Shown piece by piece: positions 32,155 through 41,835 of a stretch of 64,000 nucleotides of DNA. The translations under genes were made by a program, and so were the position numbers. The number at the start of each line of letters is the position of its first letter. Position 1 is the stretch's first letter. The notes beneath the pieces were generated by a model. It saw only the letters and a list, made by a program, of their open reading frames with translations. It had not been told where the DNA came from and ran no database searches. Source of the stretch: Bifidobacterium moraviense (GTDB lineage: Bacteria; Actinomycetota; Actinomycetes; Actinomycetales; Bifidobacteriaceae). The DNA lies in NCBI RefSeq assembly GCF_012932365.1, contig NZ_JAAIIH010000001.1, positions 558,001 to 622,000 of the forward strand, in the 5' to 3' direction.

Positions 32155-32889
32155 CTACGCGGCCTTGGGCTCGCGGATCATGTAGCCGATGCCGCGCTTG
32201 GTCTGGATGAGCGGCGCCACCTTGTGCCTGGTGCCGTCCTCGTCGGTGACCTCCAGTCCGTCGACCTTCTTGCGCAGGTACGAGATGTACGATTCGACGA
32301 TCGCCGCATCGCCGCCCCAGTCGTACTGCCAGACGTGGTCCAGGATCTGCGCCTTGGAGAGCACGCGTCCCTCGTTGTCCATGAGGTAGCGCAGCAGCTT
32401 GTACTCGGTGGGGCTCAGCTCGATGGGCTGGCCGGCGCGCGTCACGTCATGGGAGTCCTCGTTGATCTCCAGATCGGCGACGCGGATGATCGGATCGTCC
32501 TCCACCTGCTCGCGCGTGCGGCGCAGGATGGCGCGGATGCGGGCCACGACCTCCTCGAGGCTGAACGGCTTGGTGACGTAGTCGTCGCCGCCGACGGTCA
32601 GGCCCATGACCTTGTCCTGCGTGTCGTCACGGGCGGTGAGGAACAGCACCGGGGCGTCGATCCCCTCCTGGCGGATGCGACGGGTGACGGTGAATCCGTC
32701 GATGTCCGGCAGCATGACGTCGAGCACGACGAGGTCCGGCTGGTTCTTCTCGATCACTTCGATGGCCTCGGAGCCCGACGCGGCGGTCGCGACTTCGAAG
32801 CCGGCGAAATGCAGGGATGCGACGAGCAGCTCGCGGATGGAGGGCTCGTCATCGACAACAACGATCTTCGCTTCAATTGGCTTGCTCAT
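32155..32889 (-). CDS. OmpR-family response regulator
   Basis: 244 residues. The receiver domain has the acidic pair DDE in VVVDDEPSIREL, the phospho-acceptor Asp in LVVLDVMLPDIDG, conserved Thr in LFLTARDD and Lys in YVTKPFSLEE. The C-terminal winged helix contains IELSPTEYKLLRYLMDNEGRVLSKAQILDHVW and VESYISYLRKKVD. It resembles mycobacterial TrcR/MprA-like regulators. It controls transcription on phosphorylation by the kinase encoded next. Its start codon lies inside the end of the upstream TPM-domain gene, a 17-base overlap that suggests translational coupling. Confidence 0.95.
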   Translation of the reverse strand: MSKPIEAKIVVVDDEPSIRELLVASLHFAGFEVATAASGSEAIEVIEKNQPDLVVLDVMLPDIDGFTVTRRIRQEGIDAPVLFLTARDDTQDKVMGLTVGGDDYVTKPFSLEEVVARIRAILRRTREQVEDDPIIRVADLEINEDSHDVTRAGQPIELSPTEYKLLRYLMDNEGRVLSKAQILDHVWQYDWGGDAAIVESYISYLRKKVDGLEVTDEDGTRHKVAPLIQTKRGIGYMIREPKAA

Positions 32890-33880
32890 GATTTCCAGAG
32901 TGGTCCCCCAGACTGGAGGTTTCCTGAATGTCGTCTGGAGTCTTCGTGGGTTGCGCCGAACGCCTCCGCGACGCCGGGGCGGACGCATGGCGGCGATGGC
33001 GTCCCGAGCCGGACGACGCGCCCGTCCTGCGCGCGGACGCGGACGTTCCCCGGCCCCTGCCGCGCAGCCCGGCCCGCCTGCCCGCGTGCCTGCGGCCGCG
33101 CCTGCGGTGGATGACGTAGACCGCCACGCACACGCCGATCACCACGACGAGGCCGGCGCCCACGGCGACGACGCCGATGGTGGTGGCCGTGGACGAGACG
33201 GATGTCTTCTTGGCGGTGGCGATGGCCTGCATCATGCCCTGCGCGGAGCCGGCCCAGTCGGGGTCGGACTGGTTCGCCAGAATCGGCCCCACCGCGGCTT
33301 CGGACAGCTTGTCCACGGTGGACTTCTTCCTCAGCCATTCGTCGGAGTTCGACGAGACCGCCACCACGAGGTTGCCGTCCTGCGTGGCCACGGCGAGCAG
33401 CACGGTGTTCGGCTCGGGCTGGGTCGACTCCAGCGCCTGGCTCGCCCACTGCTCCGGGTCCACGCCCTCCATGAACTTCGGCAGGTACATGAGCTTGACG
33501 ATGACGCCGGTGTCCCGCCTGGTCGCGTCGATGGCGTCGGTCACGGCCGCGACGTCGCCGCCGAGCAGGTTCTCGGTGTCGGTGATCGAATCGGTGACGG
33601 TGATCTCGGTCTGGCCGCCGTCGGACGACGCCGACGCGGATGCCGAGGTGTCCGCCGCGGCCGACGTCGTCGCGGCCGGCGTGGGGTCGTCGGCGAACGC
33701 CGCGCCGGCCGGCATCCCCAGGACGAGGACCGTCGCCAGCAGCGCGCCGATCAGGGCCGCGAGACGTCCGGAGGGGACGCCTGTGGTCGAACGTGCGCCG
33801 CGACACGCCATGCCGGCGCCGATGGGGGCACATTCGACCACATTGCTCGTTTTCGGGGTGCTGAAGGCTCGCTGTGACAT
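32873..33880 (-). CDS. TPM-domain membrane protein
   Basis: About 335 residues. A hydrophobic segment (LAALIGALLATVLVLGMPAGAAFA, about 40-63) looks like a signal peptide after a basic stretch. A low-complexity Ala/Ser/Thr linker follows, then a TPM-type domain (ITVTDSITDTENLLGG, TRRDTGVIVKLMYLPKF, PNTVLLAVATQDGNLVVAV, LSEAAVGPILA), a second membrane segment (TTIGVVAVGAGLVVVIGVCVAVYVI), and a strongly basic, Arg/Ser-rich cytoplasmic tail. TPM proteins occur in envelope maintenance and photosystem contexts. ATG 33892 is an alternative start. It overlaps the response regulator gene, which places it in the two-component operon. Confidence 0.8.
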   Translation of the reverse strand: MSQRAFSTPKTSNVVECAPIGAGMACRGARSTTGVPSGRLAALIGALLATVLVLGMPAGAAFADDPTPAATTSAAADTSASASASSDGGQTEITVTDSITDTENLLGGDVAAVTDAIDATRRDTGVIVKLMYLPKFMEGVDPEQWASQALESTQPEPNTVLLAVATQDGNLVVAVSSNSDEWLRKKSTVDKLSEAAVGPILANQSDPDWAGSAQGMMQAIATAKKTSVSSTATTIGVVAVGAGLVVVIGVCVAVYVIHRRRGRRHAGRRAGLRGRGRGTSASARRTGASSGSGRHRRHASAPASRRRSAQPTKTPDDIQETSSLGDHSGNHEQAN

Positions 33881-33946
33881 ACCCTCAACCATAGCGGCTG
33901 TCCGGACCGTCGCCTTCCCCATCACCCTCGACGAAAGGAAACAGCG

Positions 33947-34240
33947 ATGCCACAGTACCAAGTGGATTCCGAACAGATTCAGTCCTCCAGCGCCGCCGTG
34001 CAGGCCTCGGTCACGCAGATCCGGCAGGCGGTGAGCGGCATGGTCGCCAACCTGGGGGCCCTGCAGGGCGTGTGGCGCGGCGGCGCGGCCACGCAGTTCA
34101 ACGCGGTGGCGCAGCAGTGGCAGGCCGCCCAGCAGCAGATGGAGCAGTCGCTGGAGGCCATCCAGCACGCGCTGGCGCAGGCCTCCGTGGTGTACTCCGA
34201 GGCCGAGATGCAGGCGGCGCGTCTGTTCGCCGCCGGCTGA
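33947..34240 (+). CDS. WXG100 (ESAT-6-like) family protein
   Basis: 97 residues, all helical by composition, with no signal peptide. The central turn motif is W43-R-G45, and near the C-terminus lies Y83-S-E-A-E87, matching the YxxxD/E signal of type VII secretion substrates. Gln and Ala dominate both helices. WXG100 proteins are exported as dimers by EccC-type ATPases; none is encoded in this window. AAAGGAAA precedes the ATG. The gene is divergent from the TPM/two-component operon and convergent with groEL, so it is a stand-alone unit. Confidence 0.9.
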   Translation: MPQYQVDSEQIQSSSAAVQASVTQIRQAVSGMVANLGALQGVWRGGAATQFNAVAQQWQAAQQQMEQSLEAIQHALAQASVVYSEAEMQAARLFAAG

Positions 34241-34296
34241 CGGCACCCGTCCGCCGTTCGCGCCTCGGCATGCCCGGATACGCCCGGATACGCGAA

Positions 34297-34359
34297 GACG
34301 GGGCCGCCGTCCGGCGGCGGTCATCATGCGGATGACTGCGGTCGGACGGCGGCCCCGTC
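34297..34359. terminator. Long intergenic inverted repeat, likely bidirectional terminator
   Basis: A perfect 17-bp repeat (GACGGGGCCGCCGTCCG and complement) flanks 29 bases that contain a smaller GTCATC/GATGAC hairpin. It lies between the convergent WXG100 gene and groEL. There is no U-tract. Confidence 0.65.
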
Positions 34360-34431
34360 GATCATCGACGATCAGCGGACCGGATGTCCCGGTCCATGCT
34401 CACGTCGCGTTCCGATTCCTCGGTCCGTCGA

Positions 34432-36123
<1,692 letters not shown>

Positions 36124-36138
36124 TCAGCTGCGTCGCGG

Positions 36139-36165
36139 TTATCACTCTCGCTCCCCGAGTGCTAA
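36139..36165 (-). promoter_or_regulatory. CIRCE element, proximal to groEL
   Basis: Read on the minus strand: TTAGCACTC, nine bases, GAGTGATAA. One mismatch to the TTAGCACTC-N9-GAGTGCTAA consensus. HrcA is the expected repressor. Confidence 0.92.
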
Positions 36166-36173
36166 CTGCGACA

Positions 36174-36200
36174 TTAGCACTCTCCGCCGCCGAGTGCCAA
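36174..36200 (-). promoter_or_regulatory. CIRCE element, distal to groEL
   Basis: Read on the minus strand: TTGGCACTC, nine bases, GAGTGCTAA. One mismatch to consensus. Its start lies 35 bases from that of the first copy. Confidence 0.92.
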
Positions 36201-36268
36201 CATCGGCGTCGGCGTTTGCGCTCTGGGCATGAACCGGCGCGGACGCGGACGGCGGCCGGGCATGGAAA

Positions 36269-36288
36269 AGGCTCCCCGCGGGGAGCCT
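36269..36288 (-). terminator. Rho-independent terminator of the cspA-type gene
   Basis: Perfect palindrome AGGCTCCCCGCGGGGAGCCT followed by TTTT on the minus strand, 24 bases after the stop codon. Confidence 0.88.
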
Positions 36289-36312
36289 CGTTCCGCTGCG
36301 CCGCAAGGGGCG

Positions 36313-36519
36313 TCAGCCGATCTTCACCACCTTGGTGGCCTGCATGCCCTTGGGCGTCCGCTCGGCCTCGTATTCCACGCGGTCGCCCTCGTCGAGGCTG
36401 CGGAACCCCTCGGCCTGGATGACGGAGAAATGCACGAAGACGTCGTCCCCTCCCCCGTCCGGTGTGATGAAACCATAACCCTTGCCAGCGCTGAAAAACT
36501 TGACGGTGCCCTGCGCCAT
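36313..36519 (-). CDS. cspA: Cold-shock protein CspA family
   Basis: 68 residues, the standard single cold-shock domain. RNP1 is [10 protein letters not shown] and RNP2 is DVFVHFSVI; the start [18 protein letters not shown] is typical. It binds single-stranded nucleic acid and acts as an RNA chaperone. ATG 36517-36519 gives the family-standard N-terminus; an in-frame ATG at 36537 would add MGKEVD without a better ribosome-binding site. It is followed by a strong terminator and then the groEL regulatory region. Confidence 0.95.
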   Translation of the reverse strand: MAQGTVKFFSAGKGYGFITPDGGGDDVFVHFSVIQAEGFRSLDEGDRVEYEAERTPKGMQATKVVKIG

Positions 36520-36672
36520 ATCAACTTCTTTCCCCATGAAAATGTGATCAGGCGATGGGTTCCAACTACCTCCCTACGCCCACGTTCGGCATCATCATTG
36601 TAGATGGGCGAAGGAAAGAAACACCGACCTCCGCTCGGCGCGGCGGTCGGCGGGGAGGCGCCGCTCAGGCGG

Positions 36673-37359
36673 CTACTTCATCAGGACGACGACGACCGGG
36701 GCGCTCGCACCGGAGATCTGGGACACCGCGTCGATGCCCAGCTGCCTGGCGACGTCCTCGGCGGTGGCCTTGTCGGCCTCGCTCTGGTACCACACGGCGG
36801 ACGAGTCGGGCAGGGTGCTGCGGTTGCGCGGATTGCCCGCGGTGGCGTTGGTGTATCCCGCGGATTCGAGCACGCTCACCTTCTGCGCGGCGTATCCGCT
36901 GCGTCCGGTGCCGTTGAGCACCAGCACCGAGCTGGACTTGTCCACGGTCGCCGCGGCCGACGACGAGGACGACGAGGCAGTCGACGAAGGCGACGCGGAG
37001 GATGCGGACGATGACGCCGCCGCGGAGGAGGAGGACGCCGTGGCGGACGGCGAGGCCGACGTGCCCGACGTCGCCTCGGACGAGGCCGCGGACGATGCGG
37101 CGGCCGAGGACGACGAGGAGGCCGCGGACGGCGCGGCGAGCGACGTCGTGGCGCCCGCGTCGCTCTGCCAGGGCATGCGCCCGCCCTCGAGCAGGCCGGA
37201 GGTCAGCGTCCACACGCCCAGTCCGCACACCGCCGCCACCAGCAGCACCACCAGATACGGCAGCATGCGCGCGCCGACCGACTTGGGGCCGCGGTGCACG
37301 CCCACGGGGCCCGCGGGCGGGTTGTCGAATTCATCGGGCGTGAGGTTCTCGTTGGACAT
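36673..37359 (-). CDS. LytR C-terminal-domain membrane protein with Ser/Ala-rich linker
   Basis: 228 residues. A cytoplasmic N-terminus (about 1-32), one membrane segment (MLPYLVVLLVAAVCGLGVWTL), about 80 residues of almost pure Ser/Ala with a few Thr/Pro, and a C-terminal LytR_C domain: SSVLVLNGTGRSGYAAQKVSVLESAGY, WYQSEADKATAEDVARQLG, PVVVVLM. LytR_C domains occur in or beside LCP enzymes that attach polymers to peptidoglycan; the catalytic LCP part is absent here. The linker probably spans the cell wall. A GGAGGAGC ribosome-binding site is present. Divergent from ung. Confidence 0.85.
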   Translation of the reverse strand: MSNENLTPDEFDNPPAGPVGVHRGPKSVGARMLPYLVVLLVAAVCGLGVWTLTSGLLEGGRMPWQSDAGATTSLAAPSAASSSSSAAASSAASSEATSGTSASPSATASSSSAAASSSASSASPSSTASSSSSSAAATVDKSSSVLVLNGTGRSGYAAQKVSVLESAGYTNATAGNPRNRSTLPDSSAVWYQSEADKATAEDVARQLGIDAVSQISGASAPVVVVLMK

Positions 37360-37463
37360 GGTGATGCTCCTCCAGTTCGGGACTATTGGCCAGTCTAGCG
37401 GCATCCCGCCCCCGGCGTACCCACGGCTTCCCGTTGTGCGATCCCGCGATTACAGTGGGGCGC

Positions 37464-38159
37464 ATGATCAAACCCCTGAGCGAACTCGTGGAGCCGGGCT
37501 GGGCGCGGGCCCTCGCCGGCGTGGAACCGGACATCCACCGCATGGGCGACTTCCTGCGCGGCGAGATCGCCGCCGGACGTCCGTACCTGCCGGCGAGCCG
37601 CAACATCCTGCGCGCGTTCACCATACCCTTCGACTCGATCAAGGTCCTCATCGTCGGCCAGGACCCCTACCCCACCCCGGGCAACCCCGTGGGCCTGAGC
37701 TTCTGCGTGGCGCCGGACGTCAGGCCGCTGCCGCCCAGCCTGGTCAACATCTACCGCGAGCTGGTCGACGACCTCGGCGTGCCGATGCCGCCCAACGGCG
37801 ACCTGACGCCGTGGACGCGCCGCGGCGTCATGCTGCTCAACAGGTGCCTCACCGTCGGCGTCGGACGCCCCAACAGCCACGCGGGCAAGGGGTGGGAGAC
37901 CGTCACCGACGAGGCGATCCGGCAGCTCGACGCGCGCGTGGACGAGCACGGCGATCCCCGTCCGCTCGTCGCGATTCTCTGGGGGCGTAAGGCGCAGACC
38001 CTCAAGCCGCTGCTCACGCACGCGACGGTCATCGAATCCGCGCACCCCAGCCCGATGTCCGCGCGCTACGGATTCTTCGGATCCAGACCTTTCTCCAAGG
38101 CGAACGAGGCGCTGGCCGCCATGGGCGCCGAACCGGTGGACTGGGATCTGACGCACTGA
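37464..38159 (+). CDS. ung: Uracil-DNA glycosylase, family 1
   Basis: 231 residues. The water-activating motif is [17 protein letters not shown] (Asp about residue 68) and the DNA-intercalation motif is [17 protein letters not shown], both diagnostic of Ung. It removes uracil from DNA as the first step of base excision repair. ATG 37464 gives [13 protein letters not shown]; the ribosome-binding site is a weak GTGGGG. A hairpin follows the stop codon, so it is probably monocistronic. Confidence 0.97.
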   Translation: MIKPLSELVEPGWARALAGVEPDIHRMGDFLRGEIAAGRPYLPASRNILRAFTIPFDSIKVLIVGQDPYPTPGNPVGLSFCVAPDVRPLPPSLVNIYRELVDDLGVPMPPNGDLTPWTRRGVMLLNRCLTVGVGRPNSHAGKGWETVTDEAIRQLDARVDEHGDPRPLVAILWGRKAQTLKPLLTHATVIESAHPSPMSARYGFFGSRPFSKANEALAAMGAEPVDWDLTH

Positions 38160-38175
38160 CCGCGCGGGGTCGCCC

Positions 38176-38205
38176 GGGGCCCTCCGAAGCCGTTCGGAGG
38201 GCCCC
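38176..38205 (+). terminator. Hairpin terminator after ung
   Basis: A 13-bp perfect stem (GGGGCCCTCCGAA and complement) with GCCG loop, 17 bases after the ung stop. No long U-tract. Confidence 0.7.
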
Positions 38206-38235
38206 GCGTCAGTTCGCATGGCTACAGTGGTGTCC

Positions 38236-39306
38236 ATGTCGTTATTTGCGAACCAGCCTTCATCCGTTCCCGTACCGCCGATCCCCGCGTCGTCGGCCGC
38301 CGCCTCCCGGGCCGCGCTGACCGGCGACGACGTCCGGCGCGCCGTGGCGCTCGCCGGGCGCATCCGCGCACGCTTCGCCCACACGCTCGTGGGTCAGGAG
38401 GCGCTGCGCGAGTCGCTCATCGTCACGATGACGGCCGGCGGCCACATCCTCATCGAATCGGTGCCGGGCCTGGCCAAGACCACGGCCGCGCAGACGCTCG
38501 CCACGTCGGTCTCCGGCACGTTCAAGCGCGTGCAGTGCACCCCGGACCTCATGCCGTCCGATCTGGTAGGCACGCAGGTGTTCGACTTCGCCACGCAGAA
38601 GTTCGCCACGCAGATCGGCCCCATCCACGCCAACTTCGTGCTGCTGGACGAGATCAACCGCTCCAACGCGAAGACGCAGTCCGCGATGCTCGAGGCCATG
38701 GCCGAGGGCGCCACCACCATCGGAGGCGAGCGCATCCCGCTGCCCCGCCCGTTCATGGTCATCGCCACGCAGAACCCCATCGAGGAGGAGGGCACGTACA
38801 ACCTTCCGGAGGCGCAGATGGACCGCTTCACGATGAAGGCCGTGATGACCTATCCCAGCGCCGAGGAGGAGGCCGGCGTGCTGCGCCTGCTCACCGAGCG
38901 CGGGTCCGACACCGCCGACATGGACGCGCTGGACCAGGAGCGCATCTCGGTGCGCGACGTGGAGTTCCTGCGCGCCGCGGCCCGGCGGGTCCACGTCTCC
39001 GAGGCGATCATGGGCTACGCGGTGGATCTGGCCGCCACCACCCGCGGCGCCGGCACGCATCCGCTGCAGGGCCTGTCCTCGCTGGTGCGTCTCGGCGCCT
39101 CGCCGCGCGCGTCGATCGCGCTGGTGCGCGTCGGGCAGGCCGGGGCGCTGCTGGCGGGCCGCGACTACGTGGTGCCGGAGGATCTCAAGCGCTACGCCCA
39201 CGAGGTGCTGCGCCACCGCATCATGCTCACCTTCGAGGCCATGGCCGACGGCGTGACCGCCGACCAGGTCATCGACGACGTCGTCAGGACGGTTCCCGTC
39301 CCATGA
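38236..39306 (+). CDS. MoxR-family AAA+ ATPase
   Basis: 356 residues. Walker A is atypical for P-loops but normal for MoxR: ESVPGLAKTT. Walker B is FVLLDEINRSNAKTQ, sensor I is FMVIATQNPIEEEGTYNLPEAQMDRF, and the arginine-rich lid follows (GASPRASIALVRV). MoxR ATPases work as chaperones that activate VWA-domain partners, which are encoded downstream. It opens an operon whose next four joints overlap by 4 bases each, starting with ATGA at 39303. An upstream in-frame ATG at 38218 is possible; neither start has a strong ribosome-binding site. Confidence 0.95.
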   Translation: MSLFANQPSSVPVPPIPASSAAASRAALTGDDVRRAVALAGRIRARFAHTLVGQEALRESLIVTMTAGGHILIESVPGLAKTTAAQTLATSVSGTFKRVQCTPDLMPSDLVGTQVFDFATQKFATQIGPIHANFVLLDEINRSNAKTQSAMLEAMAEGATTIGGERIPLPRPFMVIATQNPIEEEGTYNLPEAQMDRFTMKAVMTYPSAEEEAGVLRLLTERGSDTADMDALDQERISVRDVEFLRAAARRVHVSEAIMGYAVDLAATTRGAGTHPLQGLSSLVRLGASPRASIALVRVGQAGALLAGRDYVVPEDLKRYAHEVLRHRIMLTFEAMADGVTADQVIDDVVRTVPVP

Positions 39307-40247
39307 TCCCCGCGACCGGACACGCGAACGCCGACGATCCGGTCCGCAGAAGGATCGAATCGCTGGGATCCAAGCTCTCGCTGCCCACGGTGGCGCGCGC
39401 GCTGGGCGTCCTGGAGGGAGAGCATCCGTCCCGCAGACGGCACGGCACCGACGAGTTCATCGACGTGCGCGCCTGGCAGCCCGGAGACGAGGCGCGCATG
39501 ATCGACTGGAAGACCAGCGCCCGCTGCGCCCGTCCCATGGTGGTGGACAAGCAGCGTCGCGCGACCAGCCGCGTGTGGATGCTCATGGACGTGGGCCGCG
39601 AGATGACCGGCGGCTGCCCCGGCGGGGAGCGCGCCTGGGCGGTGGCCGCGAACGCCCTGCGCATGTTCGCCGCGCTCTCGCTGCGCCGCTCCGACGACAT
39701 CTCCTTGGTGTTCGGCGACTCCCGTTCCATCACGCGCGTGCCGTTCAACGGCGGGTTCGCGCGCTTCGAGTACACCCTGGACCGCGCGCTGGAGCGCCGA
39801 TGGGACCAGCCGCGCAACATCGACGCGCTGCTCGACTACGCCCGCCGCATCCGCGACCGCGCCTCGCTGATCGTGCTGGCCACGGACGAGACCGCGCTGG
39901 CGAAGTCGCATCTGGACGCGATCCGCCTGCTGGCGCAGTCGCACCCGCTGGTGGTGGTGGACGTGGCGGTGGCCAATCCGTTCGCCGCGCGTCGAGACGG
40001 CAGGGCGGTGTTCGACGCTCCCGACGGCCGGCGCCTCCCGGCGTTCCTGGCGAACGCCGAGGCGGCCGGAGAGGTGGCCACGCACCGCGAGTACGTGGCC
40101 GCCGCGATGGAGCGCGAGCTCGCGCTGTGCGGTTCGACCATGATCCGCGCCGATTCGAGCGCCGGCATGTTCGACGCCTTCGTGGCGCTGGTGTCCGGCG
40201 CGGCCGGACGCGCCCCGCTGGGCTCGGCGACGGGAGGCGGGCGATGA
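39303..40247 (+). CDS. DUF58-family protein
   Basis: 314 residues, soluble. The family core RRHGTDEFIDVRAWQPGDEARMIDWKTSAR lies at about 45-75 and is followed by a VWA-like fold without the full metal site (RVWMLMDVGREMTGG, SLIVLATDETALAKS). DUF58 proteins accompany MoxR ATPases nearly everywhere and probably bridge the ATPase and membrane VWA proteins. The start overlaps the moxR stop as ATGA and its stop overlaps the next start the same way. Confidence 0.92.
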   Translation: MIPATGHANADDPVRRRIESLGSKLSLPTVARALGVLEGEHPSRRRHGTDEFIDVRAWQPGDEARMIDWKTSARCARPMVVDKQRRATSRVWMLMDVGREMTGGCPGGERAWAVAANALRMFAALSLRRSDDISLVFGDSRSITRVPFNGGFARFEYTLDRALERRWDQPRNIDALLDYARRIRDRASLIVLATDETALAKSHLDAIRLLAQSHPLVVVDVAVANPFAARRDGRAVFDAPDGRRLPAFLANAEAAGEVATHREYVAAAMERELALCGSTMIRADSSAGMFDAFVALVSGAAGRAPLGSATGGGR

Positions 40248-40756
40248 TCCGGGCCCTCGACGTATCCGGACTGGACGTCTCCCCCGCGATGGGCGCCCCG
40301 GTCCCCTATCTCGCCGCGATCGCCGCGCTGCTGCTCGCGGCCGTCGCGCTCGCGGCGCTCGCGGTCCGGCTGTCGCGCCCGCGCGCCGGGCGCAGGACCG
40401 AACCGCGCGGTGTGCATGCCTCGGCCGGTTCGCGCGAGGCGTGGCGCGCGCGCATCGACGACGTGACGGCCCGGTACGAGGCCGGCGACATCACGGACCG
40501 TCAGGCGTTCGCCGAACTGGCCGCGCTGGTGCGCGCGTTCGCGTCCGAGACCACGGGCACCGACATGCGCGCCAGCACGCTCGCCGACATCGCCGTGATG
40601 CCGCGTTCCGGCGACGGCATCGATCTGCTGCGCCACACCGTCGCCGCGCTCTACCCGCCGGAGTTCGCGGACGCGCTGACCAACGCGCAGGCCCGCGGAA
40701 CCGACGTGGCGCAGGCGGCGGAATGGGTGCGCAATCTGGTGGAAAGGTGGCGATGA
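40244..40756 (+). CDS. Small membrane-anchored protein of the MoxR/VWA operon
   Basis: 170 residues. One N-terminal membrane segment (YLAAIAALLLAAVALAALAVRL, about 22-43) and a cytoplasmic helical domain (AWRARIDDVTARYEAGDITDRQAFAELAALVRAFA, then AEWVRNLVERW). It occupies the position of the small membrane helper proteins seen in other moxR-bat operons. I cannot name a family with confidence. Both ends overlap neighbours by ATGA. Confidence 0.8.
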   Translation: MIRALDVSGLDVSPAMGAPVPYLAAIAALLLAAVALAALAVRLSRPRAGRRTEPRGVHASAGSREAWRARIDDVTARYEAGDITDRQAFAELAALVRAFASETTGTDMRASTLADIAVMPRSGDGIDLLRHTVAALYPPEFADALTNAQARGTDVAQAAEWVRNLVERWR

Positions 40757-41835
40757 TGGGCACGCTGCAGTGGCAATGGCCATGGGCCGTCCCCGCCGCG
40801 GCCGCGCTGGCGGCGCTGGCGATCGGCGTCGCGGCATGGGTCTGCGCGCGCCGCGACCGCCGCGACCGCGCGGACGGCGACGGCATCGACGTGTGGAGTC
40901 TGGACGCCGATCTGGCCGGCGAGGAGGCCTCCCGCGCCTTCCGCGTCTGGCGCGCGCTCGGCCGCGCGGGAACCGTGCTGGCGGTCGTGTCGCTGATCGC
41001 GGCGACCGCGCTCATGGGACGCCCCTCGACGGTGGACGCCGGCGCCGAACGCGGCGAGAGCCGCGACATCGTGCTGTGTCTGGACGTCTCGGGCTCCACG
41101 CTGCCCTACGACCGCGAGGTGATCGCGACGTATCTGGATCTGGTGGGCAGGTTCCGCGGCGAGCGCATCGGGCTGAGCATCTTCAACTCGACGTCGCGCA
41201 CGGTCTTCCCGCTCACCGACGACTACGATCTGGTGCGCTCGCAGCTGTCCGAGGCGAACGACCTGCTGCGCGGCGTGCAGTCGCAGGACGACATCGACGC
41301 GATGAGCGACGCCGACTACCAGAAGGTGTCCGACTGGCTGTCCGGCACGCAGAACCGCAGGCAGGCGACGTCGCTGATCGGCGACGGCCTGATCGGCTGC
41401 GCGGCCATGCTGCCGGGGTTCGCCGCCGCGGGATCGGCCTCGCGCGCGCAGGCGGCGGACCGCAGCGAATCCATCGTGCTCGCCACGGACAACGTGGTCT
41501 CGGGCACGTCCACGTACACGCTCGCCGCGGCGCTGGACCTGACCTCGGCCGCGGGCATCACCGTGGACGGGCTGTACTCCGGCCCCGCGCAGAGCGCCGG
41601 CGACGCCGCGGCCGCGGAGATGCGCTCGCTCGTGGAATCCCATGACGGCGTCTTCCTCACGCAGCGCTCCGGCGAGTCCGTCGACGCGCTGGTGCGCCGC
41701 ATCGAAAGCCGGCGTTCGGCCGAGACGGAGCAGGACGGACGCTCCGCGCTCGTCGACGCCCCGGGCTGGCCGACGCTCATCCTGTGCGTGCTGTTCGCCG
41801 GCTATCTCGTCGTGGTCTGGAGGCTCAGGCGATGA
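40753..41835 (+). CDS. VWA-domain membrane protein (BatA-like)
   Basis: 360 residues. Two N-terminal membrane segments (AVPAAAALAALAIGVAAWVCA and AGTVLAVVSLIAATALMG), an extracytoplasmic or cytoplasmic von Willebrand A domain with MIDAS DVSGSTLPYD (about 114), and a C-terminal membrane segment (LILCVLFAGYLVVVWRL). This is the BatA/BatB topology, with the VWA domain between membrane anchors. It probably assembles with the next protein and is activated by MoxR. The start is ATGATG, overlapping the upstream stop. Confidence 0.88.
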   Translation: MMGTLQWQWPWAVPAAAALAALAIGVAAWVCARRDRRDRADGDGIDVWSLDADLAGEEASRAFRVWRALGRAGTVLAVVSLIAATALMGRPSTVDAGAERGESRDIVLCLDVSGSTLPYDREVIATYLDLVGRFRGERIGLSIFNSTSRTVFPLTDDYDLVRSQLSEANDLLRGVQSQDDIDAMSDADYQKVSDWLSGTQNRRQATSLIGDGLIGCAAMLPGFAAAGSASRAQAADRSESIVLATDNVVSGTSTYTLAAALDLTSAAGITVDGLYSGPAQSAGDAAAAEMRSLVESHDGVFLTQRSGESVDALVRRIESRRSAETEQDGRSALVDAPGWPTLILCVLFAGYLVVVWRLRR

